Of a DNA stretch of 64,000 bases, positions 1-8,379 are shown in pieces. Under the pieces are notes generated by a model. It did no database searches and was not told where the DNA came from. It was given only the letters and a program-made list of their open reading frames with translations. The DNA comes from Candidatus Pedobacter colombiensis (lineage in GTDB: Bacteria > Bacteroidota > Bacteroidia > Sphingobacteriales > Sphingobacteriaceae), in NCBI GenBank assembly GCA_029202485.1, contig CP119313.1, forward strand, positions 4,526,001 to 4,590,000. Reading direction: 5' to 3'. Position 1 is the stretch's first letter. Every line of letters starts with the position of its first letter. The translations under genes were made by a program, and so were the position numbers.

Positions 1-3000
1 TTGAACAGTTAATATCGTAGCATCTCCAGAACAAACTGTTGGATTTGCTGGGCCAATGATCGGTACATTTGGCACCGGATTAACGGTAACCGTCACCATT
101 TTGGCTGACCCTGGTAAGTTTTCACAAACACCATCACCACTTACAGTTACATAATACCTTGTAGTAGTGATTAGGATAGGCGTAGTTACATTTGTTCCTC
201 TAAAGGCTACATCGGTCAATCCAGCATCACGATACCAGGTAAATACTGCGTTATTTACAGTACCACTGCTTACAGTAAGTGCGGCTGTTTGTCCCGAGCA
301 AATGGTTTGATCAGCTGAAATAATATCTTTCACCTCACCATTTCTGGTTACAGTAACTGTAACCACTTTTGCAGTATTCATATCATTAGCACACACACCA
401 GTTCCGCTAACCGTTACATAATACTTAGTAGTTAGTGTAAGTGCAGGCGTAGTAAAATTAGGGCCTTCAAATGCAAGGTCAGTTAGCGAAGCATCGCGAT
501 ACCATTTAAATACAGGTAAAGGTACAGCGCTGCTAGCGCTAAGTATTGCTGCAGTTCCCGAACAGATAGTTTTATCTGCAAGGGTAATATCAGATGCTAC
601 ACCATTTCTATTTACCGTTACGGTTACTACTTTCGCATTTGCAGCATCATTCGCACATACATCATTCGCGCTTACAGTAACATAGTATTTGGTGGTAACT
701 GTTAGTGCTGGTGTAGTAAATGAACTACTTCTTACTGCAAGATCGGCAAGTGCCGCGTCACGATACCAACTAAACACCGCATTGTTTAATGTGCTCGAAG
801 CAGTTAAAACTACAGCGGTACCCGAGCAAGTGGATTTGTCGGCTGCAACAATATCAGCTGCTGTTCCATTGCGGTTTACTGTAACCGTAACAACTTTAGC
901 CGATGCTGCGTTGTTGGCACAAGTACCATCACCGCTAACAGTTACATAATATTTAGTAGTTGCGGTAAGCGCATCTGTAGTAAATGAGGCTCCTGCAAAA
1001 GGTACATCCGTTAATAATGGATCTTTGTACCATCTAAATACTGGAGTGGTCACCGTTGTACTTGTTGCATTTAATGTAGCTATTGAGCCTGCACATATGG
1101 TCTTGTCTGTAATAACAATATCCGAAGCAACTGAATTACGATTCACTGTTACAGTAACAATCTTAGCTGACGATGCATCATTAGCGCAGGTATTTGGTCC
1201 ATTTACAACTACATAATACTTAGTAGTTGCAGTTAATGCATCAGTAGTAAAGTTAGCCCCTACAAACGGGATATCTTTTAAAGCCGGATCTTTATACCAG
1301 CTAAATGTAGCTCCTGAAATAGATGGCGCAGTAGCATTTAATGTTGCTTTGGTACCTGAACAAATTGTTACATCGTTTACAATAATATCTGTTGGCAATG
1401 CATTTGATTGAACAATGAGTGTAATTTTTGTTCTGGTCGAATTGGTACAGCTATTTGCATTGACCGCTTCAACATAGTAGTCATAAGTGCCTACTGCCAG
1501 GTTTGCAGCCGTAGTATAGTTAGTGTTATTAGTTACCAGCTGATTTCCACCAACTGCAGCATCGAACCAGTTAAATACCACACCGCTTACAGGTTTTACG
1601 CTTAAAGTAACCGGGGTATTGATACATGTTGTTACCGGGCTAACCATATTGGCAACAGGAGGCAATGGCAATGGTAATATGGTTACCGCTACTTTTACCC
1701 TTCTGCTTTCGCATCCGTTTCTTGCAGCAGTAACAAAGAAATCATAAGTACCCGCAGCCAAAGTAGCAGGCGTTGCATAGGTAGTGCCCTCTGCCATAAA
1801 CGTAGCTCCCTGGTACCATCTGTAAGTGACATTTGCCTGAGGGTTTGTAACCGACAATACTGCCGATGATCCCTGACATGCACCTGCGGTTTGTGCAAAA
1901 ACAGTTGGAGCGGCTAATACACGCTGTGCATAATTCACATCTATAGAAGTAAAGGCTCCTAAAAGTCCGGAGTTTAATTTTACTTCGACAGCATCAAATT
2001 GTTTTGTTGGCACAAAAGTTAATAAAGCCTGTGTACCATTACTCAAGAGTTCAAGATTGATGAATGAGCTGGAAATCATCATTGCATCACCATTGCTTAC
2101 ATTATTATTGTAAGTTGTCAGTTCAAGTGAAGGTAATGCCGCTAGTGAAAGTACTTTACCAGGTGAGGTAATCAGTACCCGGACTGTATCACCTACATTA
2201 GATAAACCGTTAAAACCTAATCGTTGGTAAACATAAGCGTTTAATAAACCAACTGGGATTACCAGTGATGATGCTGTTGCAGCATCCTGATCAATCGCCA
2301 ATCCGGGATTATATACATCGGCAAGCAGATTTACGCCAACAACTCCACTTTCTTGTTTACTTGCACCTTCGCAAGGAACAGGTAAAACCGGGCCATCAAA
2401 AGCTGTTACGGTAACCGACGCTCTTGTTAACGTACTACAACCCGAAGGAGCGGTACCCTCTACAAAATAAGTAACTGTACCTGGCTGAGTCTGTGCCGGA
2501 GCGATAAAAGTTGAACCTGTATACAACAATGTACCCCCTACTGCAGCATCGTACCAGTTAAATGTAACACCTGCGGTGCTGGATGTTGCTGTTAAAACAG
2601 CTTTCACCCCAACTTTTACTGTAATAGAAGGCGGGGTAATTACCGGTATATCTAATGAACCGACATTAATAGTCGCTATGGTAGGGTCAGAAGCTACATC
2701 ACAACTGTTTACAGCAGTTACTGAATAAGTTGTTGATATCTGAATGTTAGTTATTGTAAATGATATTCCATCTTTACCGGCAATATAATTGTTACCGCTA
2801 TCATACCATTTATAGGTGACTCCTACAACCGGGTTTTTTACCGTTAAAATCACATTATTACCAGCACAAGTATTGATAACTGGAGCTTCCAGCGCAGGGG
2901 CTGCCGGTTTAGGTGTTACCGTTACATTAATTAAAGTTTTGTAACTTAAACATCCCGAAGCATTGTTAGCCGAAACATAATATTTTGTATTTGCAGTAAG

Positions 3001-6000
3001 ATTAGGTGTTATATAAGAACTGCCTTCAAACTTAAATGTTCCGGTTTCATCATACCATTTATAGGTTATCCCTGCCAGAGGATTAAGCACTGATAAGGTC
3101 AATGGTTTTGTTGCACAGCCGGCAACATTAGCCGAAGCCACATCCGGTGCTTTAATGATACGCTGCGCGTAGTCTAAATCGACTGATGTAAGCAAGGTTG
3201 CTACTCCGCCATTCAAACGTACCTCTACCTGATCAAACGGACTAGTCGGAACAAAAGTAAGTAGCACAGTTGTATTTCCGCTTAATAACTGCAGATCTAT
3301 AAGATTATTGGTCAATAACATTGGATCGTTATTGCTGACATTGTTCTTGTAAGTAGTAATGGTAATTCCTCCTAAAAGCCCCAATGAAAGTAATTTACCT
3401 GGTGTAGACAATTGAACACGCACGGTATCCCCTACATGAGAAAGCCCATTGAACCCAACACGCTGATATACTGAGCCACCTAGTAGACCTACTGGAAGCA
3501 CCAATGATGATCCGGTTTTAGTATCATTATCGATTGCTAGCTCTGGATTAAACACCCCAGCTAATAATCCAAGACCATCAACTCCATTCGTTTCAGTTAT
3601 AGCACCCTCGCATGGTACCGGATTTGGCACCCCGCCATTGTCTACATTAATGGTCACCTGCACCCGGCTAGAAGCTGCACAACCAGTTATGGTAGATACA
3701 GCTTCAAGGTAATAGGTAGTTGTAACCGTTAATGGAGCGGTTACGTATGTAGGGCCGGTGTGTAAAGATGTACTAGCATTGGCTGAACCATACCAGTTAA
3801 ATATAATATTGGCTTCTGTTGATGAAGCATTGAGTATTGCTGTTTGTCCCGGACTAACAGTTGTTGCCGAAGCCTGAACTTGTGGCAAGTTTGGAAGCGG
3901 GTTTACAATAACTGTAGCGGCAGTACGACTCGCACTTGAACAGCTTCCATTAGCAGCTTCAACATAATAGGTGGTTGTAACATTTAATGCTCCCGCATTA
4001 AATACCGGTCCTTCAAATACAGACGCTCCCCCTGCTGCTACGGTGTACCACCTATAGGTTGTTCCTGCGCCAGGATTGCTTACTGACAATACAGCTACCG
4101 ATCCGGCACATACAGGATTAACAGTTGCCAATGCCGGAGCATTAGGTGCGGTAGTCACAATAACAGTAACCGGCACCCTATTTGCATTCGCACAACCATT
4201 TTTGCTAACTTCAATGTAAAAAGTAGTATTTGCGGTTAAGGCTACAGGTGTTGTAAAGGTTGCCCCGGTGGCAAGTGCAGTACCTCCGGTTGCCGAAGCA
4301 TACCATTTTAATGTGGTGCCACCATTTGCTATCGCATTTAATGTCGTAGTACTACCCGAACAAATGGTTTTGCCTGTAGCCGAAACTGTTGGATTAGGAT
4401 AAATAATCTCTGCCCCATAAATGTTTAAATTACTTAATGCAGAAACCAATGCGCCAAAGCGTATTTCAACCCGATCATATACCCCACCTGCTGCAAAGGT
4501 TGCTTTAAATCGGGTTCCTGTCAACAGTTGAAGGTTAATCAATGATTCATTTAAAGCATGTGGTGTCCCCACTACAGTATTACCATTCATTAAAGTAATG
4601 GTAATATTTCCCAATAGGCTCAGATCAGCCAGACCTACTGGTGTAGCAAGATCCAGACGTATACTATCGGTAGCTGAACCCGGAGCAGCAAATATCAATC
4701 GTTGATAACCTGTAGAACCAACGCCTACAACCAGATTAATCCTGGTAAAATTATCTGGATCTGCATCTGTAGAATTGCCTGGATCAACAACTGCACATAA
4801 TGCACAAATTCCATCAATTCCGGATTGCTGACTAATGGCAGCATTACATTTAGTGTTTACCGGCAGATTGGTTACTGTAACCTTAACTGCTACCCTACCG
4901 ACACTAACACAGCCTAATGTATTTTCTGTTTCCACATAATAGGTTGTTGTAGTCGTTAAGGCAGGCGTGGTATAGCTGGTCCCTGTAAAAAATGCTGTGC
5001 CTCCTGTTGGTGCAGTATACCATTTTGCAACACTTCCGCCAGTTGTGTTAACTAACAGTGTTGCAGTTTGGCCAGTACTGATCGTTTCATTCGAAGTGAT
5101 TACATTAGCTGGATCAGGAGCAGCATTAATGGTTACATTTACAGCTGTCCTGCTGCTCACAGCGGTACCTGAAACGGCCTCTACATAATAAGTTGTATTC
5201 GCACTTAAAGACCCTGTAGTGTAAGTTGTTCCTGTAAATATTGGCGTATTCCCGGTTGAGCCATACCAGTTATAATTCACTCCGGATTGCGAATTAGATA
5301 CCGACAAAGTTGCCGTTGAGCCACTACAAGTAGTAGCTGCAGCAACAACAGGAGCATTTACATCTACCACAATCGTATAATCTGTAGAAGTGCTCAGGTC
5401 ATTTTTATCTTTTGCCATAACTGTTACGGTAAAAGTACCTCCTGATAATGGTGTACCTTTTATTTCGCGGGTAGCAGGGTTAAATGTTAATCCCGGAGGC
5501 AAGCCAATTGCGGTATAAGTATATGGTGAGGTGCCACCACTAACGCCAGGTAAAACCTGAGTTGGATAAGCTGTACCCACCACCCCATGTGGTAATGTAG
5601 CCGATGGAAGTGTAAGCTCTCCATTTACTTTTATCGTATAAATCTGGTTGGCAGCAGTTCCATCCGCATCCGTTACCTTCACACTTACATTATATGAACC
5701 CGATTGTGTTGGCGTTCCTGAGATCTGAAGTGTTGCCGGATTAAAAGTTAATCCCGGAGGAAGGTTATTACCTTGATAGGTATATGGACCAGTTCCACCT
5801 GTAGCACCCGTAAGCGTTTGTGTCGCATAAACAGTTCCCACTGTTCCATCCGGCAATGATTTTGCAGGCAACAACAATGGATCTTTCACCAATATGCTAT
5901 AATTAGCAGTCATTGTTTTCCCTTCGGTGTCGGTAACGGTAACCGGAATTGGATATGTTCCGGATTGGGTAGGTGTACCCTTTATTTCGCGCGTAACCGG

Positions 6001-8076
6001 ATCAAAAGTTAATCCCGGAGGCAATACTCCATTTGGTACGCTATAGGTATAAGAACCACTTCCTCCGGTAGCCGGCGGGATTGTTTGAGTTGGGTAGACT
6101 ACATTCACCGTACCGTTTGAAAGTGGTACAGTAGCCAATACCAGCGGATCTCTTACCACGATGGTATATTTTTGAGTAATGGTGTTTCCGTTTGCATCGG
6201 TAACCGTTACAGGAATATCATAAGTTCCTTTTTGTGTAGGCGTACCTTTTATTTCTCTGGTTAGCGGGTCAAAAGTTAATCCCGGAGGCAGAGCGCCGGG
6301 AGGTACTGCATAAATATAAGGGCCGGTTCCACCAGTAGCTTGTGGAACTGTCTCCGGTGGATAAACCGTTCCAACTGTTCCGTTAGGCAATACTTTTGTT
6401 GGAATAGACAAGGCCGCAGTTATCGTTAAGCTAAAATTAGCGGTTACCGAACAACCTTTACTATCTGTAGCTGCAACAATGAATGGAAAAACACCCGAAG
6501 CTGCTGGTGTACCAGCGATCCCTCCAGTGGTAGACAATGTTAAACCAGTTGGCAGTGGGGTACTCCCCGGCGCTAAAGCATATGTAAATGCTGGTGTTCC
6601 TCCTGTAGCACCATTAATTTGTTTAAAGTAAGGCGCTGTAAGCGATGCATTGCTTAATATGGTGGTCGAAAAATTTATCTGAGGATTTACAGTAACTATA
6701 ACTGGTACCCTTACAGATTCTTCTGTACAACCGGTAGTTCTTGCAGCAACATAATAAGTTGTAGTAGCCGTTAAGGCAGGTGTAGTATAAACACCATTAT
6801 AAGTCCTGGTGGCCAACAAATTACCATCTACTGGTGCATCGTACCAAAGTAAATCATTTGTAGCTAATGTTGTCGCAGTTAAATTGGCTCCTGTTCCATA
6901 GCAGGTTGTGACGGTATTCGATGCCGGAGCTACAAATGTAGGACGAGCCGCCGAACGCGTAACACCATATAAATTAAAAGTTTGTGTTAAACCAACTGCC
7001 ACGAGCGACGAGAAAGTCACTTTCACTCTATCAAAAGGAACTCCCGGCGCAAAAGGAACAGCAACGGGGACTCCCGTCTTTAGCAGACCTAACAGATCCA
7101 GATTTAACAATGTATTTAAGTTTGCCTGATAAACTGCTGTTGATCCGTTATAAGCCGTCAGCTTAATATTATTTGCAAGTCCCAGGTCCAGCAAAGCCTG
7201 AGCGGCCTGAATTTTCACATTGAACTCATCTGTAGACTTAGAAAGTGTTTCAAAATAAATCACCTGACTCACATCAGATCCTACACCTACAACACCCAGA
7301 CTTAATTGTGAATAATTAGTTCTATCGGCATCAATAGCCCTTTCCATATTCTTTACCCCAGCCTGACCTAGCTTCAATAAATCTAATGATATACCGTTTC
7401 CTTCGAAAGATGTGGCAAAACCCTGTGCGCAAGGATCAGTACCCTCCCCATGAAAAGCATAGTAAACATCAGTATAACTACTTGCACCAAGACCTACAAC
7501 CGCATTGGTAAAATCTTTGACATAAACACGATCATAATCCTTTTGTGGCGTAATGGCGATATAAAAATAACCCTTTGCATCTTTAATAATTTTGATGTTG
7601 TCAGTAGCGAAAGGCGTGGAACTATTTGCAGAGATCACATTGTTACCACTACCCTGCCCCATTCTGGCCCCGGTTTCAAAATATCTGTTGCCAAGTACAA
7701 CGGTTCCAACCACATTGGCTAATAAATTACCCAAACTACCACCCAACAGCGTATTTAAAAGATCCGGGTCATTTACATTTATCCTGATGTACGAGGTTTT
7801 ACCTGCAAGGACTTTGGTTGGAAATATCAATTCCAACTCGCCCTGGAAAGCCCCGAGACCCAACGCGAGTCCTGCGTTGGAGTTCACCCTTGCGAAAGTA
7901 GATTCGTTGTTGCTTTTAGCATTATCCGGATTCGTTACATTAGCGGTACTGTTTACACTATTAGCATAAACCCTGGTCTGACCATCCAATTTTGAAGCTG
8001 CGAGCGTTAGACTGATAAAACTAACAAGGAAAAGATACTTTTTAAATGAGTTAAATAAGGTAGAGGTCCTTTTCAT
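1..8076 (-). CDS. Giant secreted Ig-repeat adhesin, C-terminus beyond window
   Basis: An uninterrupted frame runs from ATG 8076 to the left edge (at least 2,692 codons). Residues 1 to about 33 form a signal peptide ending near LAASKLDGQ. A first globular segment lies at about residues 173-374. Next come putative-Ig (He_PIG-like) modules with the GLTFDPxTREIKGTP signature (about 6600-5370), then many CHU_C-associated Ig-like (Ig_7) modules with the CSGxxAxLxxxxxWYxxxxxTTPALTxTTKYYV pattern in pieces. A domain of about 150 residues starting C-E-G recurs between Ig blocks. In this family such proteins are cell-surface adhesins exported by the type IX system, with a CHU_C sorting domain at the C-terminus. 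That end is outside the window, so the sorting route is inferred. Ligand unknown. Confidence 0.9.
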   Translation of the reverse strand, partial: MKRTSTLFNSFKKYLFLVSFISLTLAASKLDGQTRVYANSVNSTANVTNPDNAKSNNESTFARVNSNAGLALGLGAFQGELELIFPTKVLAGKTSYIRINVNDPDLLNTLLGGSLGNLLANVVGTVVLGNRYFETGARMGQGSGNNVISANSSTPFATDNIKIIKDAKGYFYIAITPQKDYDRVYVKDFTNAVVGLGASSYTDVYYAFHGEGTDPCAQGFATSFEGNGISLDLLKLGQAGVKNMERAIDADRTNYSQLSLGVVGVGSDVSQVIYFETLSKSTDEFNVKIQAAQALLDLGLANNIKLTAYNGSTAVYQANLNTLLNLDLLGLLKTGVPVAVPFAPGVPFDRVKVTFSSLVAVGLTQTFNLYGVTRSAARPTFVAPASNTVTTCYGTGANLTATTLATNDLLWYDAPVDGNLLATRTYNGVYTTPALTATTTYYVAARTTGCTEESVRVPVIVTVNPQINFSTTILSNASLTAPYFKQINGATGGTPAFTYALAPGSTPLPTGLTLSTTGGIAGTPAASGVFPFIVAATDSKGCSVTANFSLTITAALSIPTKVLPNGTVGTVYPPETVPQATGGTGPYIYAVPPGALPPGLTFDPLTREIKGTPTQKGTYDIPVTVTDANGNTITQKYTIVVRDPLVLATVPLSNGTVNVVYPTQTIPPATGGSGSYTYSVPNGVLPPGLTFDPVTREIKGTPTQSGTYPIPVTVTDTEGKTMTANYSILVKDPLLLPAKSLPDGTVGTVYATQTLTGATGGTGPYTYQGNNLPPGLTFNPATLQISGTPTQSGSYNVSVKVTDADGTAANQIYTIKVNGELTLPSATLPHGVVGTAYPTQVLPGVSGGTSPYTYTAIGLPPGLTFNPATREIKGTPLSGGTFTVTVMAKDKNDLSTSTDYTIVVDVNAPVVAAATTCSGSTATLSVSNSQSGVNYNWYGSTGNTPIFTGTTYTTGSLSANTTYYVEAVSGTAVSSRTAVNVTINAAPDPANVITSNETISTGQTATLLVNTTGGSVAKWYTAPTGGTAFFTGTSYTTPALTTTTTYYVETENTLGCVSVGRVAVKVTVTNLPVNTKCNAAISQQSGIDGICALCAVVDPGNSTDADPDNFTRINLVVGVGSTGYQRLIFAAPGSATDSIRLDLATPVGLADLSLLGNITITLMNGNTVVGTPHALNESLINLQLLTGTRFKATFAAGGVYDRVEIRFGALVSALSNLNIYGAEIIYPNPTVSATGKTICSGSTTTLNAIANGGTTLKWYASATGGTALATGATFTTPVALTANTTFYIEVSKNGCANANRVPVTVIVTTAPNAPALATVNPVCAGSVAVLSVSNPGAGTTYRWYTVAAGGASVFEGPVFNAGALNVTTTYYVEAANGSCSSASRTAATVIVNPLPNLPQVQASATTVSPGQTAILNASSTEANIIFNWYGSANASTSLHTGPTYVTAPLTVTTTYYLEAVSTITGCAASSRVQVTINVDNGGVPNPVPCEGAITETNGVDGLGLLAGVFNPELAIDNDTKTGSSLVLPVGLLGGSVYQRVGFNGLSHVGDTVRVQLSTPGKLLSLGLLGGITITTYKNNVSNNDPMLLTNNLIDLQLLSGNTTVLLTFVPTSPFDQVEVRLNGGVATLLTSVDLDYAQRIIKAPDVASANVAGCATKPLTLSVLNPLAGITYKWYDETGTFKFEGSSYITPNLTANTKYYVSANNASGCLSYKTLINVTVTPKPAAPALEAPVINTCAGNNVILTVKNPVVGVTYKWYDSGNNYIAGKDGISFTITNIQISTTYSVTAVNSCDVASDPTIATINVGSLDIPVITPPSITVKVGVKAVLTATSSTAGVTFNWYDAAVGGTLLYTGSTFIAPAQTQPGTVTYFVEGTAPSGCSTLTRASVTVTAFDGPVLPVPCEGASKQESGVVGVNLLADVYNPGLAIDQDAATASSLVIPVGLLNAYVYQRLGFNGLSNVGDTVRVLITSPGKVLSLAALPSLELTTYNNNVSNGDAMMISSSFINLELLSNGTQALLTFVPTKQFDAVEVKLNSGLLGAFTSIDVNYAQRVLAAPTVFAQTAGACQGSSAVLSVTNPQANVTYRWYQGATFMAEGTTYATPATLAAGTYDFFVTAARNGCESRRVKVAVTILPLPLPPVANMVSPVTTCINTPVTLSVKPVSGVVFNWFDAAVGGNQLVTNNTNYTTAANLAVGTYDYYVEAVNANSCTNSTRTKITLIVQSNALPTDIIVNDVTICSGTKATLNATAPSISGATFSWYKDPALKDIPFVGANFTTDALTATTKYYVVVNGPNTCANDASSAKIVTVTVNRNSVASDIVITDKTICAGSIATLNATSTTVTTPVFRWYKDPLLTDVPFAGASFTTDALTATTKYYVTVSGDGTCANNAASAKVVTVTVNRNGTAADIVAADKSTCSGTAVVLTASSTLNNAVFSWYRDAALADLAVRSSSFTTPALTVTTKYYVTVSANDVCANDAANAKVVTVTVNRNGVASDITLADKTICSGTAAILSASSAVPLPVFKWYRDASLTDLAFEGPNFTTPALTLTTKYYVTVSGTGVCANDMNTAKVVTVTVTRNGEVKDIISADQTICSGQTAALTVSSGTVNNAVFTWYRDAGLTDVAFRGTNVTTPILITTTRYYVTVSGDGVCENLPGSAKMVTVTVNPVPNVPIIGPANPTVCSGDATILTVQ
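146..1410 (-). repeat. Tandem Ig-module repeats of 264-267 bp
   Basis: Within the adhesin, near-identical modules of 88-89 residues follow head to tail. The tyrosine pair of the K/R-Y-Y-V-T-V motif falls at 151, 418, 682, 946 and 1213, a spacing of 264-267 bp. Linkers such as AKVVTVTVNRNG are almost unchanged between copies. This points to recent expansion by unequal recombination. Confidence 0.88.
1905..4848 (-). repeat. Super-repeat of about 412 residues in the adhesin
   Basis: The start of the recurring non-Ig domain (C-E-G or C-N-A, followed by GVDG-like residues) falls at 4848, 3612 and 2373, which is 1,236 and 1,239 bp apart (412 and 413 codons). Each unit is this domain, ending near a D/N-Y-A-Q-R or N-I-Y-G-A motif, followed by a block of Ig_7 modules. 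A diverged earlier copy starts near 7431. Confidence 0.8.
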
Positions 8077-8379
8077 AGGAGAGAGATTGAGATGATTATA
8101 TTTATATAGCACAAGTCTATACATACCTATCATTTTTACCCCTATTCGACTTGTTCATTAAAATCAGACTGAGTGTCTGTCTGTGTTCATTTTGTTCATT
8201 ATTTGAATGAATAAAAGCTATTCTTACTCAAAAACAATCATTAAACAACTGTAAGATAGGATTTTGTGCGTCCGCTATTTTTTTTATTTATTTATTCTTA
8301 AAACAATTCCTGTTCATTTATTCTTATTATTACTTTACATTCGTTTAGTTGAATTTTTTAACGCTCACTTATCAAGTGT
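8077..8379. promoter_or_regulatory. Divergent promoter region with four TGTTCATT motifs
   Basis: This 303-bp AT-rich spacer separates the adhesin from the NTPase gene. The octamer TGTTCATT occurs four times in the same orientation, at 8152, 8184, 8193 and 8311; the middle two are 9 bp apart. A repeated short motif in a divergent spacer suggests binding sites for a regulator, possibly the adjacent HTH protein. No clear TAnnTTTG box was found. Confidence 0.45.

Noticed and set aside
146..1410. Regular repeats as a CRISPR array
   Set aside because: The period is about 265 bp and the repeats are coding Ig modules, without short repeats and unique spacers; no cas gene is present.
689..7969. Many short plus-strand open frames opposite the adhesin
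   Set aside because: They are antisense shadows of a repeat-rich gene; their proteins repeat with the Ig modules and carry no domain or start signal.
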